A model generated the notes under the pieces. The model saw only the letters and a list, made by a program, of their open reading frames with translations. It had not been told where the DNA came from and did no database searches. Of a DNA stretch of 64,000 bases, positions 9,750-19,264 are shown one piece after another (positions within the stretch are counted from its first letter, which is position 1; each line of letters begins with the position of its first letter). Made by a program: the position numbers and the translations under genes. Source of the stretch: Streptomyces sp. NBC_01497. GTDB taxonomy: Bacteria; Actinomycetota; Actinomycetes; Streptomycetales; Streptomycetaceae. The DNA lies in contig NZ_CP109427.1 of NCBI RefSeq assembly GCF_036250695.1, positions 5,022,001 through 5,086,000 on the forward strand, in the 5' to 3' direction.

Positions 9750-10859
9750 ATGGTCAGAATCCGGGTTCTGGTGGTAGACGACCACAGGATCTTTGCCGAA
9801 TCGCTCGCCGCCGCCCTGGCGGCCGAGCCCGATGTGGACGTGGCGGCGGCGGGCAGCGGCCCGGCCGCGTTGCGTTGCCTGGAACGAGCGGCGGCCGAGG
9901 GCCGCCGCTTCGACGTGATGCTGGTGGACGCCGATCTCGGCACCACCGCCGCCGCGCCCGGCCGCACGGTCGCCGCCCTGGCGCAGTCAGGACCAGGCGC
10001 GCTCGCCGGAGTGCGGGCCCGCGCGTCGTCCGGCGCCCCGGGCGCGCACGGGATGCCGGGTGTGGCGGGTATGAGCGGTGTGCCGGGGGTGTCAGCCGGT
10101 GTCAGGACCGGTCAGGCGTCCGCCGGCCGTGGTCACGGCGGGCCGGTGCCCGCCTCCATGGCCCCCGCGGGTGCCCCGGCGTCGCCGTCGGTGGGAGCGG
10201 TCGGCGCGGGAGACCACGCCACGGCCACCGCGCGCACCGCGCAGGCCGCGCACGCCGCGTCGGCGATGGCCGTCGCGGGCACGGCCGCCACCCTGTCCGC
10301 GGCGCCCGCCGCGGAGCCGGGGGGCGAACTGGTCTTCGTGGACGGCCTGTCGCTCGTCGCGGGCGTCCGTACGAGCCAGCCGTCGGTGCGTACGGTCGTC
10401 CTCGCCGAGCGGGACGACCCCCGCCGCGCGGCACTCGCGCTGCAGGCGGGCGCGTCCGGCTGGGTCGCGAAGGACTGCTCGCTGCAGCGGCTGCTCGCCG
10501 TGATCAGGGGCGTCCTGCGGGACGAGACGCACCTGCCGCCCGCGCTGCTCACCGGGGTCCTCAGGGAGCTGACGGCCGCGCGCAAGCACCGTACGGAGAG
10601 CGAGCGGCTGGTCGAGTCGCTGACACCGCGCGAGCGCGAGGTGTTGCGGTGCATGGTCGCGGGGCTCGGCCGCAAGGCCGTCGCCGAGCGGCTGTTCCTG
10701 TCGCCGCACACCGTCCGCACGCACATGCAGAACGTGCTGGGCAAGCTCGGTGTGCACTCCACACTGGCCGCCGTGGCGCTGGCGCGCCGGGCCGGAGTGG
10801 GGCCCGCGGAGCTAGCCGGCGCCGGGGACGTTGTCGAACGGGGCGGTCAGCTGGCGTAG
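9750..10859 (+). CDS. LuxR-type response regulator with long low-complexity insert
   Basis: The 369-residue protein begins as a receiver (RIRVLVVDDHRIFAESL) and keeps the phospho-Asp strand FDVMLVDADLG. The expected sequence resumes only near residue 210 with VRTVVLAERDDPRRAAL and GWVAKDCS (conserved Lys). Between them lie about 130 residues rich in Ala, Gly and Pro, with collagen-like Gly spacing. The C-terminal LuxR domain (LTPREREVLRCMVAG, then SPHTVRTHMQNVLGKLGV) is complete. Usual members are near 220 residues. The reading frame stays open with GC-ending codons through the insert, so it seems real. Its 3' end overlaps the convergent marR gene by 48 bases. Confidence 0.82.
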   Translation: MVRIRVLVVDDHRIFAESLAAALAAEPDVDVAAAGSGPAALRCLERAAAEGRRFDVMLVDADLGTTAAAPGRTVAALAQSGPGALAGVRARASSGAPGAHGMPGVAGMSGVPGVSAGVRTGQASAGRGHGGPVPASMAPAGAPASPSVGAVGAGDHATATARTAQAAHAASAMAVAGTAATLSAAPAAEPGGELVFVDGLSLVAGVRTSQPSVRTVVLAERDDPRRAALALQAGASGWVAKDCSLQRLLAVIRGVLRDETHLPPALLTGVLRELTAARKHRTESERLVESLTPREREVLRCMVAGLGRKAVAERLFLSPHTVRTHMQNVLGKLGVHSTLAAVALARRAGVGPAELAGAGDVVERGGQLA

Positions 10860-11315
10860 CAGCCCGGCCAGTTCGCCACGCTGCGCGCGGGACAGCTCGG
10901 ACAGGAGTGCGCGCTCCTGGTCGAGCAGTCCCGCGAGCGCCTGGTCCGCGCGGTCCTGGCCCTCGGGGGTGAGCCGGACCAGTACGCCCCGCCGGTCGCT
11001 CGGGTCGGGCAGCCGCTCGACGAGGCCCTTCTTCGTGAGCCTGTCGATGCGGTTGGTCATGGTGCCCGAGGTGACGAGCGTCTGGGTGAGGAGCTGGCCG
11101 GGGGAGAGCTGGTAGGGGGCGCCCGCGCGGCGCAGGGACGTCAGGACGTCGAATTCCCACGGCTCCAGGCTGTGCTCGGTGAACGCGAGCCGCCGCGCGC
11201 GGTCGAGGTGCCGGGCCAGCCTGGACACGCGGCTGAGCACCTCAAGCGGTTCCACGTCGAGGTCGGGGCGCTCTCGGCGCCATGCCGCGACCAGTCGATC
11301 GACCTCGTCCTCCAT
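10812..11315 (-). CDS. MarR-family transcriptional regulator
   Basis: The 167-residue protein has a winged helix-turn-helix with the MarR layout: EFDVLTSLRRAGAPYQLSPG, TSGTMTNRIDRLTKKGLVER and the wing DRRGVLVRLTPEG. It is divergent from the tam gene, with a perfect palindrome between them, so it probably represses itself and perhaps tam. ATG 11315 has no clear ribosome site. A TACACT element lies 9 bases before it, so a leaderless or near-leaderless transcript is possible. Confidence 0.88.
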   Translation of the reverse strand: MEDEVDRLVAAWRRERPDLDVEPLEVLSRVSRLARHLDRARRLAFTEHSLEPWEFDVLTSLRRAGAPYQLSPGQLLTQTLVTSGTMTNRIDRLTKKGLVERLPDPSDRRGVLVRLTPEGQDRADQALAGLLDQERALLSELSRAQRGELAGLLRQLTAPFDNVPGAG

Positions 11316-11350
11316 GACGATCAGTGTAGTTGGTCCCTCGACATGAAGTC

Positions 11351-11364
11351 TCTTGACGTCAAGA
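11351..11364. promoter_or_regulatory. Palindromic operator, probably for the MarR regulator
   Basis: TCTTGACGTCAAGA is a perfect 14-base palindrome in the marR-tam intergenic region, 36 bases before the marR start. TTGACGTCAA-type palindromes are common MarR-family sites. It also contains a TTGACG that could act as a -35. Confidence 0.65.
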
Positions 11365-11532
11365 TAGTTGTGGGTGCAGTCTGGTGCCGCGCCAGGACCC
11401 GCTCCACCGTGTCCCGGCCGCAGCCCACTGCCCGCGCCCGGCCACCGGGCCCGCGCCGGCCGCCGGCCCCTGCCGAACGCCGGCCCCGGCCCGGCCCGGC
11501 CATGGAGCCGGCCCCGTACGAAAGGCACCCGC

Positions 11533-12360
11533 ATGCCCGCACAGCACCCCCGGCCCGCCTGGGACCCCGACCAGTACCTGCGGCACGCCGACCACCGCGC
11601 ACGCCCGTTCCTCGACCTCCTCGCCCGCGTCCAGGACCCGCCCGCACCGGCCGGTAACCTCCGCGTCGCCGACATCGGCTGCGGACCCGGCAACGTCACG
11701 GCGCTGCTCACCGAGCGCTGGCCCGCCGCCCACGTCACCGGCTTCGACACCTCGCAGGCCATGCTCGACCAGGCCCGCACCGCCTACGAGGGCCCCACGC
11801 CCGGCGGCGGCTCGATGGACTTCCAGGAGGCCGACGCGGCGACCTGGGTGCCGGACGAGATGTACGGCCTCATCGTCTCCAACGCGGCCCTCCAGTGGGT
11901 CCCCGACCACGTCAAGGCCTTCCCCGTCTGGCTGGACGGCCTCGCGCCCGGCGGCACCTTCGCCTTCCAGGTCCCCGGCAACTTCACCGCGCCGAGCCAC
12001 CGGATCCTCGGGGAACTCGCGGCCTCTCCGCGCTGGCGCGACCGGCTCGACGGCCGGCTGCGCCTCTCGCCCGTCCTGGAACCCGCCGAGTACCTCACGA
12101 CGCTCCTCGGCCTCGGCTGCGAGGCCGACGTCTGGGAGACCACCTACCTCCAGGTGCTCCACGGCGAGGACCCCGTCCTGGACTGGGTCAAGGGCACCGC
12201 GCTGCGGCCGGTCCTCACGGAGCTCGGCGACGACGAGGACGCCGTCGCCGCGTTCACCGCCGAGTACCGCGCGGCGCTGCGGGAGGCGTACCCGCCCACC
12301 CCGCACGGCACCGTCTTCCCCTTCCGCCGCCTCTTCGCCGTGGCCCGGCGCCCCGCCTGA
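11533..12360 (+). CDS. tam: Trans-aconitate 2-methyltransferase
   Basis: The 275-residue class I SAM methyltransferase carries motif I VADIGCGPGNVT, the acidic residue in VTGFDTSQAML, and the family-typical SNAALQWVPDH. The N-terminal WDPDQYLRHADHRARPFLDLL is characteristic of Tam, which methylates trans-aconitate made by spontaneous isomerisation in the TCA cycle. ATG 11533 follows GAAAGG. Its TGA shares bases with the next gene's ATG (ATGA), so the two are probably co-transcribed. Confidence 0.9.
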   Translation: MPAQHPRPAWDPDQYLRHADHRARPFLDLLARVQDPPAPAGNLRVADIGCGPGNVTALLTERWPAAHVTGFDTSQAMLDQARTAYEGPTPGGGSMDFQEADAATWVPDEMYGLIVSNAALQWVPDHVKAFPVWLDGLAPGGTFAFQVPGNFTAPSHRILGELAASPRWRDRLDGRLRLSPVLEPAEYLTTLLGLGCEADVWETTYLQVLHGEDPVLDWVKGTALRPVLTELGDDEDAVAAFTAEYRAALREAYPPTPHGTVFPFRRLFAVARRPA

Positions 12361-12731
12361 TGCTCATCGCCCTCGACCACGTGCAGCTCGCCGCGCCCCC
12401 GGGCGCCGAGGACGCGCTCCGCGCGTACTACGGGGGCGTGCTGGGGATGGAGGAGGAGGCGAAGCCCCCGGCCCTCGCGGACCGCGGCGGCTGCTGGTTC
12501 CGGTCCGGCGGCATCCGCCTCCATCTGGGTGTCGAGGAGGACTTCCGGCCCGCCCGCAAGGCCCATCCCGGCCTGCGGGTGGCGGACATCGACACCCTCG
12601 CCGCCCGCTTGGCCGCGCACGGCGCCGACATCACCTGGGACGACGCCCTCCCCGGCCACCGGCGCTTCCACACCCACGACCCGGTGGGCAACCGCCTGGA
12701 GATCCTGGAGCCGTACGCATCTGGCGGGTGA
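12360..12731 (+). CDS. VOC-superfamily (glyoxalase/bleomycin resistance-like) protein
   Basis: The 123-residue protein has the two beta-alpha-beta-beta-beta repeats of the vicinal oxygen chelate fold: IALDHVQLAAPPG at the start, then AYYGGVLGMEEEAKP, FRSGGIRLHLGVEEDF, and the closing FHTHDPVGNRLEILEP. His in LDHVQ, His in LHLGV and Glu in LEILEP could bind metal. The substrate is unknown. Its ATG overlaps the tam stop, so it is probably co-expressed with tam. Confidence 0.82.
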   Translation: MLIALDHVQLAAPPGAEDALRAYYGGVLGMEEEAKPPALADRGGCWFRSGGIRLHLGVEEDFRPARKAHPGLRVADIDTLAARLAAHGADITWDDALPGHRRFHTHDPVGNRLEILEPYASGG

Positions 12732-12774
12732 GGCGCGTCCGCGGCGCGTCCGCGGCGCGTCCGCGGCGCGTCCG
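12732..12774. repeat. 11-bp tandem repeat
   Basis: Directly after the VOC stop, about four head-to-tail copies of an 11-base unit (GCGCGTCCGCG, in any phase) form a short array. It is likely strand-slippage DNA. Confidence 0.7.
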
Positions 12775-12792
12775 GCGAGAGGTGGACCGGCG

Positions 12793-12864
12793 ATGTCGAA
12801 CGGCACGGTGACGTCGATGTCGAACGGCACGGCGACCTTCAACGATGGTGGTGGATGCCGGTGA
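12793..12864 (+). CDS. Possible 23-residue small ORF made of a 24-bp repeat
   Basis: An ATG at 12793 opens a 23-codon frame ending GGGCR. It is built on a 24-base direct repeat (12791-12814 and 12815-12838), giving MSNGTVTS followed by MSNGTATF. GAGAGG lies 14 bases upstream, which is rather far. Real translation is doubtful. Confidence 0.2.
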   Translation: MSNGTVTSMSNGTATFNDGGGCR

Positions 12865-12959
12865 GGCCGTACCCGCCGGCGGGTACGTCGAATTCGTGGA
12901 CGCGGACGTGGACGCCATCGTCGCTGCGAGTGATCGAAACCTGCCTCACGGCGCCGGCG

Positions 12960-13661
12960 TCAGACCTTCCGGTGGCCTATCATCCGCGGCTTGGCCTCCA
13001 GGTTGCCCAGCCCGTGCCAGGCCAGGTTGACCAGGTGCGCGGCCACCTCGGCCTTCTTCGGGCGGCGGGCGTCCACCCACCACTGGCCGGTCAGCGCGAC
13101 CATGCCCACCAGCGCCTGCGCGTACAGCGGGGCGAGTTTCGGGTCGAAGCCGCGGGCCTTGAACTCCAGGCCGAGGATGTCCTCGACCTGCGTCGCGATA
13201 TCGCTGATCAGCGACGCGAACGTGCCCGTCGACTGGGCCACGGGCGAATCCCGCACCAGGATGCGGAAGCCGTCGGTGTACACCTCGATGTAGTCGAGGA
13301 GCGCGAACGCCGCCTGCTCCAGCAGCTCCCGCGGATGGCCCGCGGTCAGCGCGCCCGTCACCATGTCGAGCAGCTGGCGCATCTCACGGTCCACGACGAC
13401 CGCGTACAGCCCTTCCTTGCCACCGAAGTGTTCGTACACCACCGGCTTGGACACCCCGGCCTTGGCCGCGATCTCCTCCACCGACGTGCTCTCGAACCCC
13501 TTCTCCGCGAAAAGGGTGCGGCCGATGTCGAGCAGCTGCTGACGACGCTCCGCCCCGGTCATCCGGACCCGGCGCGCGCGCCTGCCCTGGGCGGGCCGGC
13601 CGGCTTTGCCGCTCCCACTCGCGCTGTTCGAACTCGTGTCGGTCGCCACGAGCGCCATCAT
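12960..13661 (-). CDS. TetR-family transcriptional regulator
   Basis: The 233-residue protein has an N-terminal TetR helix-turn-helix (RRQQLLDIGRTLFAEKGFE, VEEIAAKAGVSKPVVYEHFG, GKEGLYAVVVDRE) after a basic tail, then a helical ligand domain. It lies 174 bases downstream of the desaturase on the same strand, so control of lipid metabolism is a fair guess but unproven. ATG 13661 and ATG 13658 are both possible; ATGGGG lies just before them. Confidence 0.88.
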   Translation of the reverse strand: MMALVATDTSSNSASGSGKAGRPAQGRRARRVRMTGAERRQQLLDIGRTLFAEKGFESTSVEEIAAKAGVSKPVVYEHFGGKEGLYAVVVDREMRQLLDMVTGALTAGHPRELLEQAAFALLDYIEVYTDGFRILVRDSPVAQSTGTFASLISDIATQVEDILGLEFKARGFDPKLAPLYAQALVGMVALTGQWWVDARRPKKAEVAAHLVNLAWHGLGNLEAKPRMIGHRKV

Positions 13662-13835
13662 GCCCCATCGTCCTGAGCGCCGACCTGGCGTGGAAGCACC
13701 CCCGGCCTGCCGCAGGACCCGGCGCGCCGCGGGACCCGGGCCGCCGCCGGACCCGGCCCGACGCTCGCCCCGGGCCCGCGCCGGACCCGGGCCGACGGCG
13801 CGCCGTGCGGCGGCGCCCCCGGCCCGGGGCGGCGC

Positions 13836-14831
13836 TCAGAGAGCGTTCGTGGTCGCGGCCACCCGCTTCGCGCTGATCCGCTCCGCGCTCGGCCACCGCA
13901 CGTCGTGCGCCCAGCCGATCCGCTCGAACCAGCGGATCAGCCGCGCGCTGGAGTCGATCTGCCCGCGCAGCACCCCGTGCCGCGCGCACGTCGGATCGGC
14001 GTGGTGCAGGTTGTGCCACGACTCGCCGCACGACAGGACCGCCAGCCACCACACGTTGCCACTGCGGTCCCGCGACATGAACGGGCGCTTGCCGACCGCG
14101 TGGCAGATCGAGTTGATCGACCACGTGACGTGGTGCAGCAGCGCCACCCGGACCAGCGACCCCCAGAAGAAGGCCGTGAAGGCGCCCGTCCACGACATCG
14201 TGGCCAGGCCGCCGACCAGCGGCGGCACCAGCAGCGACACCAGCGTCCACAGCGCGAACTGCTTCGAGACCATCCGAATGGCGGAGTCCTTGATCAGGTC
14301 GGGCGCGTACTTCTGCTGTGGTGTCTGCTCCTCGTCGAAGAGCCAGCCGATGTGCGCCCACCACAGACCCTTCATCAGGGCGGGCAGGCTCTCGCCGAAC
14401 CGCCACGGGGAGTGGGGGTCCCCGTCGGCGTCGGAGAACCTGTGGTGCTTGCGGTGGTCGGCGACCCAGCGCACGACCGGGCCCTCCACCGCCATCGAGC
14501 CCATGACGGCGAGCGCGATGCGCAGTGGACGTTTCGCCTTGAAGGCGCCATGGGTGAAATAGCGGTGGAAGCCGATCGTGATGCCGTGGCATCCGATGAA
14601 GTACATGGCGACCATCAGGCCCACGTCGAGCCAGCTGATGCCGCCCCACCGCCAGGCCAGCGGAATCGCGCCGGCCAGCGCCACGAACGGCACGAAGATG
14701 AAAAGCAGCAGAGCGAACTGCTCGATGGAACGCTTCTTGTCACCGCCGAGCGTGGCGGAGCCGGGCGGGGCGCCGTCGGACGGCGCGGGGTTGCGGGAGG
14801 AGTCTTCGATCACGTCGGGGCTTGTGGTCAT
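13836..14831 (-). CDS. Fatty acid (acyl-CoA delta-9-type) desaturase
   Basis: The 331-residue integral membrane di-iron desaturase has all three His boxes: HRYFTH near residue 90, HRKHHRF near 126, and WHNLHHADP near 275. Hydrophobic segments lie between them (FALLLFIFVPFVALAGAIPL, WLDVGLMVAMYFIGCHG, LWTLVSLLVPPLVGGL). It would introduce a double bond into acyl chains and adjust membrane fluidity. AGGGGA precedes the ATG by 6 bases. A TetR gene follows. Confidence 0.92.
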   Translation of the reverse strand: MTTSPDVIEDSSRNPAPSDGAPPGSATLGGDKKRSIEQFALLLFIFVPFVALAGAIPLAWRWGGISWLDVGLMVAMYFIGCHGITIGFHRYFTHGAFKAKRPLRIALAVMGSMAVEGPVVRWVADHRKHHRFSDADGDPHSPWRFGESLPALMKGLWWAHIGWLFDEEQTPQQKYAPDLIKDSAIRMVSKQFALWTLVSLLVPPLVGGLATMSWTGAFTAFFWGSLVRVALLHHVTWSINSICHAVGKRPFMSRDRSGNVWWLAVLSCGESWHNLHHADPTCARHGVLRGQIDSSARLIRWFERIGWAHDVRWPSAERISAKRVAATTNAL

Positions 14832-15078
14832 GGGGGATCCCCTGGGGTGAGAAATACGGCAGTTGCCCGGATACGGGTGCGTAACCTACGGCATCGTCAG
14901 TATGGCAGCGAGCAACGTCGCGACAAGAGGGCTGTGGATAACGTCGGGGGAAGGGCACCTATCCTTGTGCCGTCGGACAGCGCGGTCCGCACGACCGGCT
15001 GCCCCGCGACGACCGGCAGGCGGTCTGAAGCCTCCAGAAACCTCCAGACGTGCTCAAACACTGCAAGGAGCCGCACCT

Positions 15079-17844
15079 GTGAGCAGTGCCGACCAGACCC
15101 CGAGCCAGCCCGCCCAGACCAGCGCGAACGCCAGTACCACGTCGAGCGCCGAGCTGCGCTCCGACATCCGCCGCCTCGGCGACCTGCTGGGCGAGACACT
15201 CGTACGACAAGAAGGGCAGGATCTCCTCGACCTCGTCGAGCGTGTCCGCGCCCTCACCCGCGAGGACGGCGAGGCAGCAGCCGCGCTCCTCGGAGAGACC
15301 GACCTGAACACCGCGGCCAAGCTGGTCCGCGCGTTCTCCACGTACTTCCACCTCGCCAATGTCACCGAGCAGGTCCACCGCGGCCGCGAAATGCGCGATC
15401 GCCGCGCCGCCGAGGGCGGGCTCCTCGCCCGTACGGCGGACCGCCTGAAGGACGCCGATCCGGAGCACCTGCGCGAGACCGTGCGCAACCTCAACGTGCG
15501 CCCCGTCTTCACCGCGCACCCCACCGAGGCCGCCCGCCGCTCCGTCCTCAACAAGCTCCGCCGCATCGCGGAACTGCTGGAGACCCCGGTCAACCCGTCG
15601 GACCGGCGCCGCCACGACCTCCGCCTCGCCGAGTCCATCGACCTGATCTGGCAGACCGACGAACTCCGCGTCGTACGGCCCGAGCCCGCCGACGAGGCCC
15701 GCAACGCGATCTACTACCTGGACGAGCTGCACGCGGGCGCCGTCGGCGACGTCCTGGAAGACCTCACCGCCGAACTCGAACGCGTCGGCGTCGAAATGCC
15801 GCACGGCACCCGCCCCCTCACCTTCGGCACGTGGATCGGCGGCGACCGCGACGGCAACCCCAACGTCACCCCCGACGTCACCCGCGAAGTCCTGATCCTG
15901 CAGCACGAGCACGGCATCACCGACGCGCTGGAGATGGTCGACACGCTGCGCGGGCAGCTGTCCAACTCCATCCGCTACACCGGCGCGACCGAGGAACTCC
16001 TCGACTCCCTCGCCACCGACCTCCAGCGCCTCCCGGAGATCAGCCCCCGCTACAAGCGGCTCAACGCCGAGGAGCCCTACCGGCTCAAGGCCACCTGCAT
16101 CCGGCAGAAGCTCGTCAACACCCGCGAGCGCCTCGCCAGGAACACCCCGCACGAGCCCGGCCGCGACTACCTCGGCACCGCCGAACTGCTCAGTGACCTC
16201 ACGCTGATCCAGACGTCGCTGCGGGAGTACCGCGGCGGCCTCTTCGCGGACGGCCGCATGGACCGCACCATCCGCACCCTCGCCGCGTTCGGCCTCCAGC
16301 TCGCCACCATGGACGTACGCGAGCACGCAGACGCCCACCACCACGCCCTCGGCCAGCTGTTCGACCGGCTGGGCGAGGAGTCCTGGCGGTACGCCGACAT
16401 GCCCCGCGAGAACCGGCAGAAGCTCCTCGCCAAGGAGCTCCGCTCCCGCCGGCCCCTCGCCCCGCGCCCCGCCCCGCTCGACGCGGCAGGCACCAAGACC
16501 CTCGGTGTCTTCCACACCATCCAGCAGGCCTTCGAGCGCTTCGGCCCCGAAGTCATCGAGTCCTACATCATCTCGATGTGCCAGGGCGCCGACGACGTCT
16601 TCGCCGCCGCCGTCCTCGCCCGCGAGGCGGGCCTGCTCGACCTGCACGGCGGCTGGGCCAAGATCGGCATCGTGCCGCTCCTGGAGACCACCGACGAACT
16701 GCGCGCCGCCGACGTCATCCTCGACGACATGCTCTCCGACCCCTCCTACCGCCGTCTCGTCTCGCTGCGCGGCGAGGTCCAGGAGGTCATGCTCGGCTAC
16801 TCAGACTCGTCCAAGTTCGGCGGCATCACCACGTCCCAGTGGGAGATCCACCGGGCCCAGCGCCGACTGCGCGACGTCGCCCACCGGCACGGCGTGCGCC
16901 TGCGCCTCTTCCACGGCCGCGGCGGCACCGTCGGCCGCGGCGGCGGCCCCTCGCACGACGCGATCCTCTCGCAGCCCTGGGGCACGCTGGAGGGCGAGAT
17001 CAAGGTGACCGAGCAGGGCGAGGTCATCTCCGACAAGTACCTCATCCCCTCCCTCGCCCGGGAGAACCTCGAACTGACCGTCGCCGCCACCCTGCAGGCG
17101 TCCGCGCTGCACACCGCGCCCCGCCAGTCCTCCGAGGCGCTCGCCCGCTGGGACGCGGCCATGGACACCGTCTCCGACGCCGCGCACTCCGCGTACCGGC
17201 ACCTCGTCGAGGACCCCGACCTGCCCGCGTACTTCTTCGCCTCCACCCCCGTCGACCAGCTCGCCGACCTCCACCTCGGCTCCAGGCCCTCCCGCCGCCC
17301 CGACTCGGGCGCCGGACTCGACGGCCTGCGCGCCATCCCGTGGGTCTTCGGCTGGACCCAGTCCCGGCAGATCGTGCCCGGCTGGTACGGCGTCGGGGCC
17401 GGCCTCAAGGCGCTGCGCGAGGCCGGACTCGACTCCGTCCTGGACGAGATGTACGAGCAGTGGCACTTCTTCCGCAACTTCATCGCGAACGTCGAGATGA
17501 CGCTCGCCAAGACCGACCTGCGGATCGCGCGCCACTACGTCGACACCCTCGTCCCGGACCACCTGAAGCACGTCTTCGGGGACATCGAGACCGAACACGC
17601 CCTCACCGTCCAGGAGATCCTCCGCATCACCGGCGGCGAGAAGCTCCTCGACTCCAACCAGGTCCTCCAGCAGACGTTCGGTATCCGCGACGCCTACCTG
17701 GACCCGATCTCCTACCTCCAGGTCGCCCTGCTGGCCCGCCAGCGCAAGGCCGCCGCGGCCGAGGAGGCCCCCGACCCGCTGCTCGCCAGGGCGCTGCTCC
17801 TGACGGTCAACGGCGTGGCCGCGGGCCTGCGCAACACCGGCTGA
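15079..17844 (+). CDS. ppc: Phosphoenolpyruvate carboxylase
   Basis: The 921-residue enzyme carboxylates phosphoenolpyruvate to oxaloacetate and refills the TCA cycle. The catalytic His lies in [13 protein letters not shown] (His147). [47 protein letters not shown] and the C-terminal [13 protein letters not shown] are all intact. GTG 15079 has AAGGAG 8 bases upstream; the open frame further upstream has no ribosome site. It is a single gene ending in a strong terminator. Confidence 0.96.
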   Translation: MSSADQTPSQPAQTSANASTTSSAELRSDIRRLGDLLGETLVRQEGQDLLDLVERVRALTREDGEAAAALLGETDLNTAAKLVRAFSTYFHLANVTEQVHRGREMRDRRAAEGGLLARTADRLKDADPEHLRETVRNLNVRPVFTAHPTEAARRSVLNKLRRIAELLETPVNPSDRRRHDLRLAESIDLIWQTDELRVVRPEPADEARNAIYYLDELHAGAVGDVLEDLTAELERVGVEMPHGTRPLTFGTWIGGDRDGNPNVTPDVTREVLILQHEHGITDALEMVDTLRGQLSNSIRYTGATEELLDSLATDLQRLPEISPRYKRLNAEEPYRLKATCIRQKLVNTRERLARNTPHEPGRDYLGTAELLSDLTLIQTSLREYRGGLFADGRMDRTIRTLAAFGLQLATMDVREHADAHHHALGQLFDRLGEESWRYADMPRENRQKLLAKELRSRRPLAPRPAPLDAAGTKTLGVFHTIQQAFERFGPEVIESYIISMCQGADDVFAAAVLAREAGLLDLHGGWAKIGIVPLLETTDELRAADVILDDMLSDPSYRRLVSLRGEVQEVMLGYSDSSKFGGITTSQWEIHRAQRRLRDVAHRHGVRLRLFHGRGGTVGRGGGPSHDAILSQPWGTLEGEIKVTEQGEVISDKYLIPSLARENLELTVAATLQASALHTAPRQSSEALARWDAAMDTVSDAAHSAYRHLVEDPDLPAYFFASTPVDQLADLHLGSRPSRRPDSGAGLDGLRAIPWVFGWTQSRQIVPGWYGVGAGLKALREAGLDSVLDEMYEQWHFFRNFIANVEMTLAKTDLRIARHYVDTLVPDHLKHVFGDIETEHALTVQEILRITGGEKLLDSNQVLQQTFGIRDAYLDPISYLQVALLARQRKAAAAEEAPDPLLARALLLTVNGVAAGLRNTG

Positions 17845-17865
17845 GCACCCGTCCGACCCGCACGA

Positions 17866-17906
17866 CGGCGCCCGGCCGTACGGAACTCCCGTACGGCCGG
17901 GCGCCG
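17866..17906 (+). terminator. Strong hairpin terminator after ppc
   Basis: A perfect 18-base stem (17866-17883 with 17889-17906) encloses the loop AACTC, 22 bases after the ppc stop. CTTCGTTCC follows. Confidence 0.88.
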
Positions 17907-18103
17907 CTTCGTTCCCCGCGACCCGTCCCCGCGACCCGTCCCCGCGTCCGGCTGGCTGCCGCCGCCGGCTCGGCGTGTTCTCCGAAGTCTCTCAATCCTC
18001 CGAAGGATCGTCGAGGAAGGCTCGTGTCCGGAGGAGACATTGACTCGTTGACTCGTCGCGGTCGGGGATCGCGACCGTCCGTCCCGAGAGAGGAGCCTGT
18101 GCG

Positions 18104-18304
18104 ATGCGCGCCAGAGTGGGAGACCGCCTCGTGGTTCATGGTCGTACCGTGGGCAAGCCCGATCACATGGTGGAAGTCGTCGAGGTACTGGGATCCGACG
18201 GCGGACCTCCGTACCGCGTGCGGTCGGACGACGGACACGAGACCATCATGACGCCTGGTCCGGACACTGTTGTTGATCCGCAGGGCGGCACCGGCCAGGG
18301 CTGA
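18104..18304 (+). CDS. DUF1918-family small protein
   Basis: The 66-residue protein (MRARVGDRLVVHGRTVGKPD ...) has the compact beta-rich DUF1918 pattern: GDRLVV, EVVEVLG, GPPYRVRSDDGHE and the final stretch with PGPDTVV. The function of the family is not established. AGAGGAG lies about 10 bases before ATG. It stands alone after ppc. Confidence 0.88.
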   Translation: MRARVGDRLVVHGRTVGKPDHMVEVVEVLGSDGGPPYRVRSDDGHETIMTPGPDTVVDPQGGTGQG

Positions 18305-18480
18305 GCCGCGCCGGTGCGGCCCGGGCGCGGAACGCGCCGCACCGTTCACCCGGCCCGTCCCCGGGCCACCGGGGCGGCCTGCGTGAGATCACGTGGCTCC
18401 GGCCGGATGTACGTGATCACGGCGGAGGCCGCCCCCGGCGGGTCCGCCGTCCGGGGCCCGACCCGCGACAGCGCCCGGTC

Positions 18481-18507
18481 GACGGGACGGACGGGACGGA
18501 CGGGACG
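18481..18507. repeat. 9-bp tandem repeat
   Basis: Three consecutive copies of GACGGGACG lie just past the stop of the leftward membrane-protein gene. It is a simple-sequence array. Confidence 0.6.
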
Positions 18508-18515
18508 GGACGACC

Positions 18516-19013
18516 TCAGATCAGCAGGAACGTCGCGAACAGCTGGGCGGCCCCCAGGGCCGCGACGATCAGCCCGAACCGCCCCAGGCGCATCCCGCCC
18601 GCTATGACGAGCCCCGCGAGCAGCAGAGCGCCGCCCATCGGCTCCCACGCGTGCAGGCTGCCCGCCGTGTCGCTGCGGACGACGTCGTGCGTCCCCGGCT
18701 TCACCACCACCGGGAACCGCTCGCCCTTGTGGGCCGCCACCGAACTCTTGATGGTCATGTCCGACTCGGGACCGCCCGGGCCGTCCGGATCGAACGACCC
18801 CGCGCACGTCGCGTCCCCGCACGCCGTCACCGCGTACACGCCGTGCTGGCGCCCCTTCGCGAGCATCACGTGCTGGGCGTCGTCCCACGACGCGTAGCCC
18901 CCGCCGACGAGCAGCACCAACGCGACCAGGGCCATCACCACGGACCGGCCCCCGGACAGAGCGGACCTCGAACTCGGGGAGGACGTCGACACCATGGCCG
19001 GATCCTTGGCCAT
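18516..19013 (-). CDS. Membrane protein of unknown function
   Basis: The 165-residue protein has an N-terminal membrane segment (VVMALVALVLLVGGGY, about residues 26-44), an exported middle part with two Cys (TACGDATCAGSF) and two C-terminal membrane segments (GGALLLAGLVIAGGMRL and GLIVAALGAAQLFATFLLI). The middle part resembles a small beta domain between membrane anchors. No family is recognised. GGGGGG lies 7 bases before ATG 19013. The two small overlapping ORFs upstream may be in the same transcript. Confidence 0.72.
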   Translation of the reverse strand: MAKDPAMVSTSSPSSRSALSGGRSVVMALVALVLLVGGGYASWDDAQHVMLAKGRQHGVYAVTACGDATCAGSFDPDGPGGPESDMTIKSSVAAHKGERFPVVVKPGTHDVVRSDTAGSLHAWEPMGGALLLAGLVIAGGMRLGRFGLIVAALGAAQLFATFLLI

Positions 19014-19027
19014 GGCATAGCCCCCCG

Positions 19028-19264
19028 TCAAACGCCGGGCGGCCACGGCCGGCTGCTCCGCGCGTTCACCACCACCAGCCACGCACGCAACCGCTCCGTC
19101 GGCGTCGCCACCCGCACCGCCCCCGGCTCCGCGTCCCACTCCCGGCCGCCACCCAGCGGCCGGATCTGCACGTACGGCCCGACCGCGCCCATCAGCTCAC
19201 CCACCCGCCCCACCCCCTCGTCCACGACGACGGAACGCGGCGGCACCCCCGGCCCGCCGCTCAC
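19028..19264 (-). CDS. Small hypothetical protein
   Basis: This 78-residue ORF starts at GTG 19264, overlapping the stop of the upstream ORF as GTGA. That is good evidence it is translated. The product contains VGPYVQIRPLGGGREW and ends in TERLRAWLVVVNARSSRPW. No domain is recognised. It lies between the membrane-protein gene and the XRE/DUF397 locus. Confidence 0.55.
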   Translation of the reverse strand: MSGGPGVPPRSVVVDEGVGRVGELMGAVGPYVQIRPLGGGREWDAEPGAVRVATPTERLRAWLVVVNARSSRPWPPGV

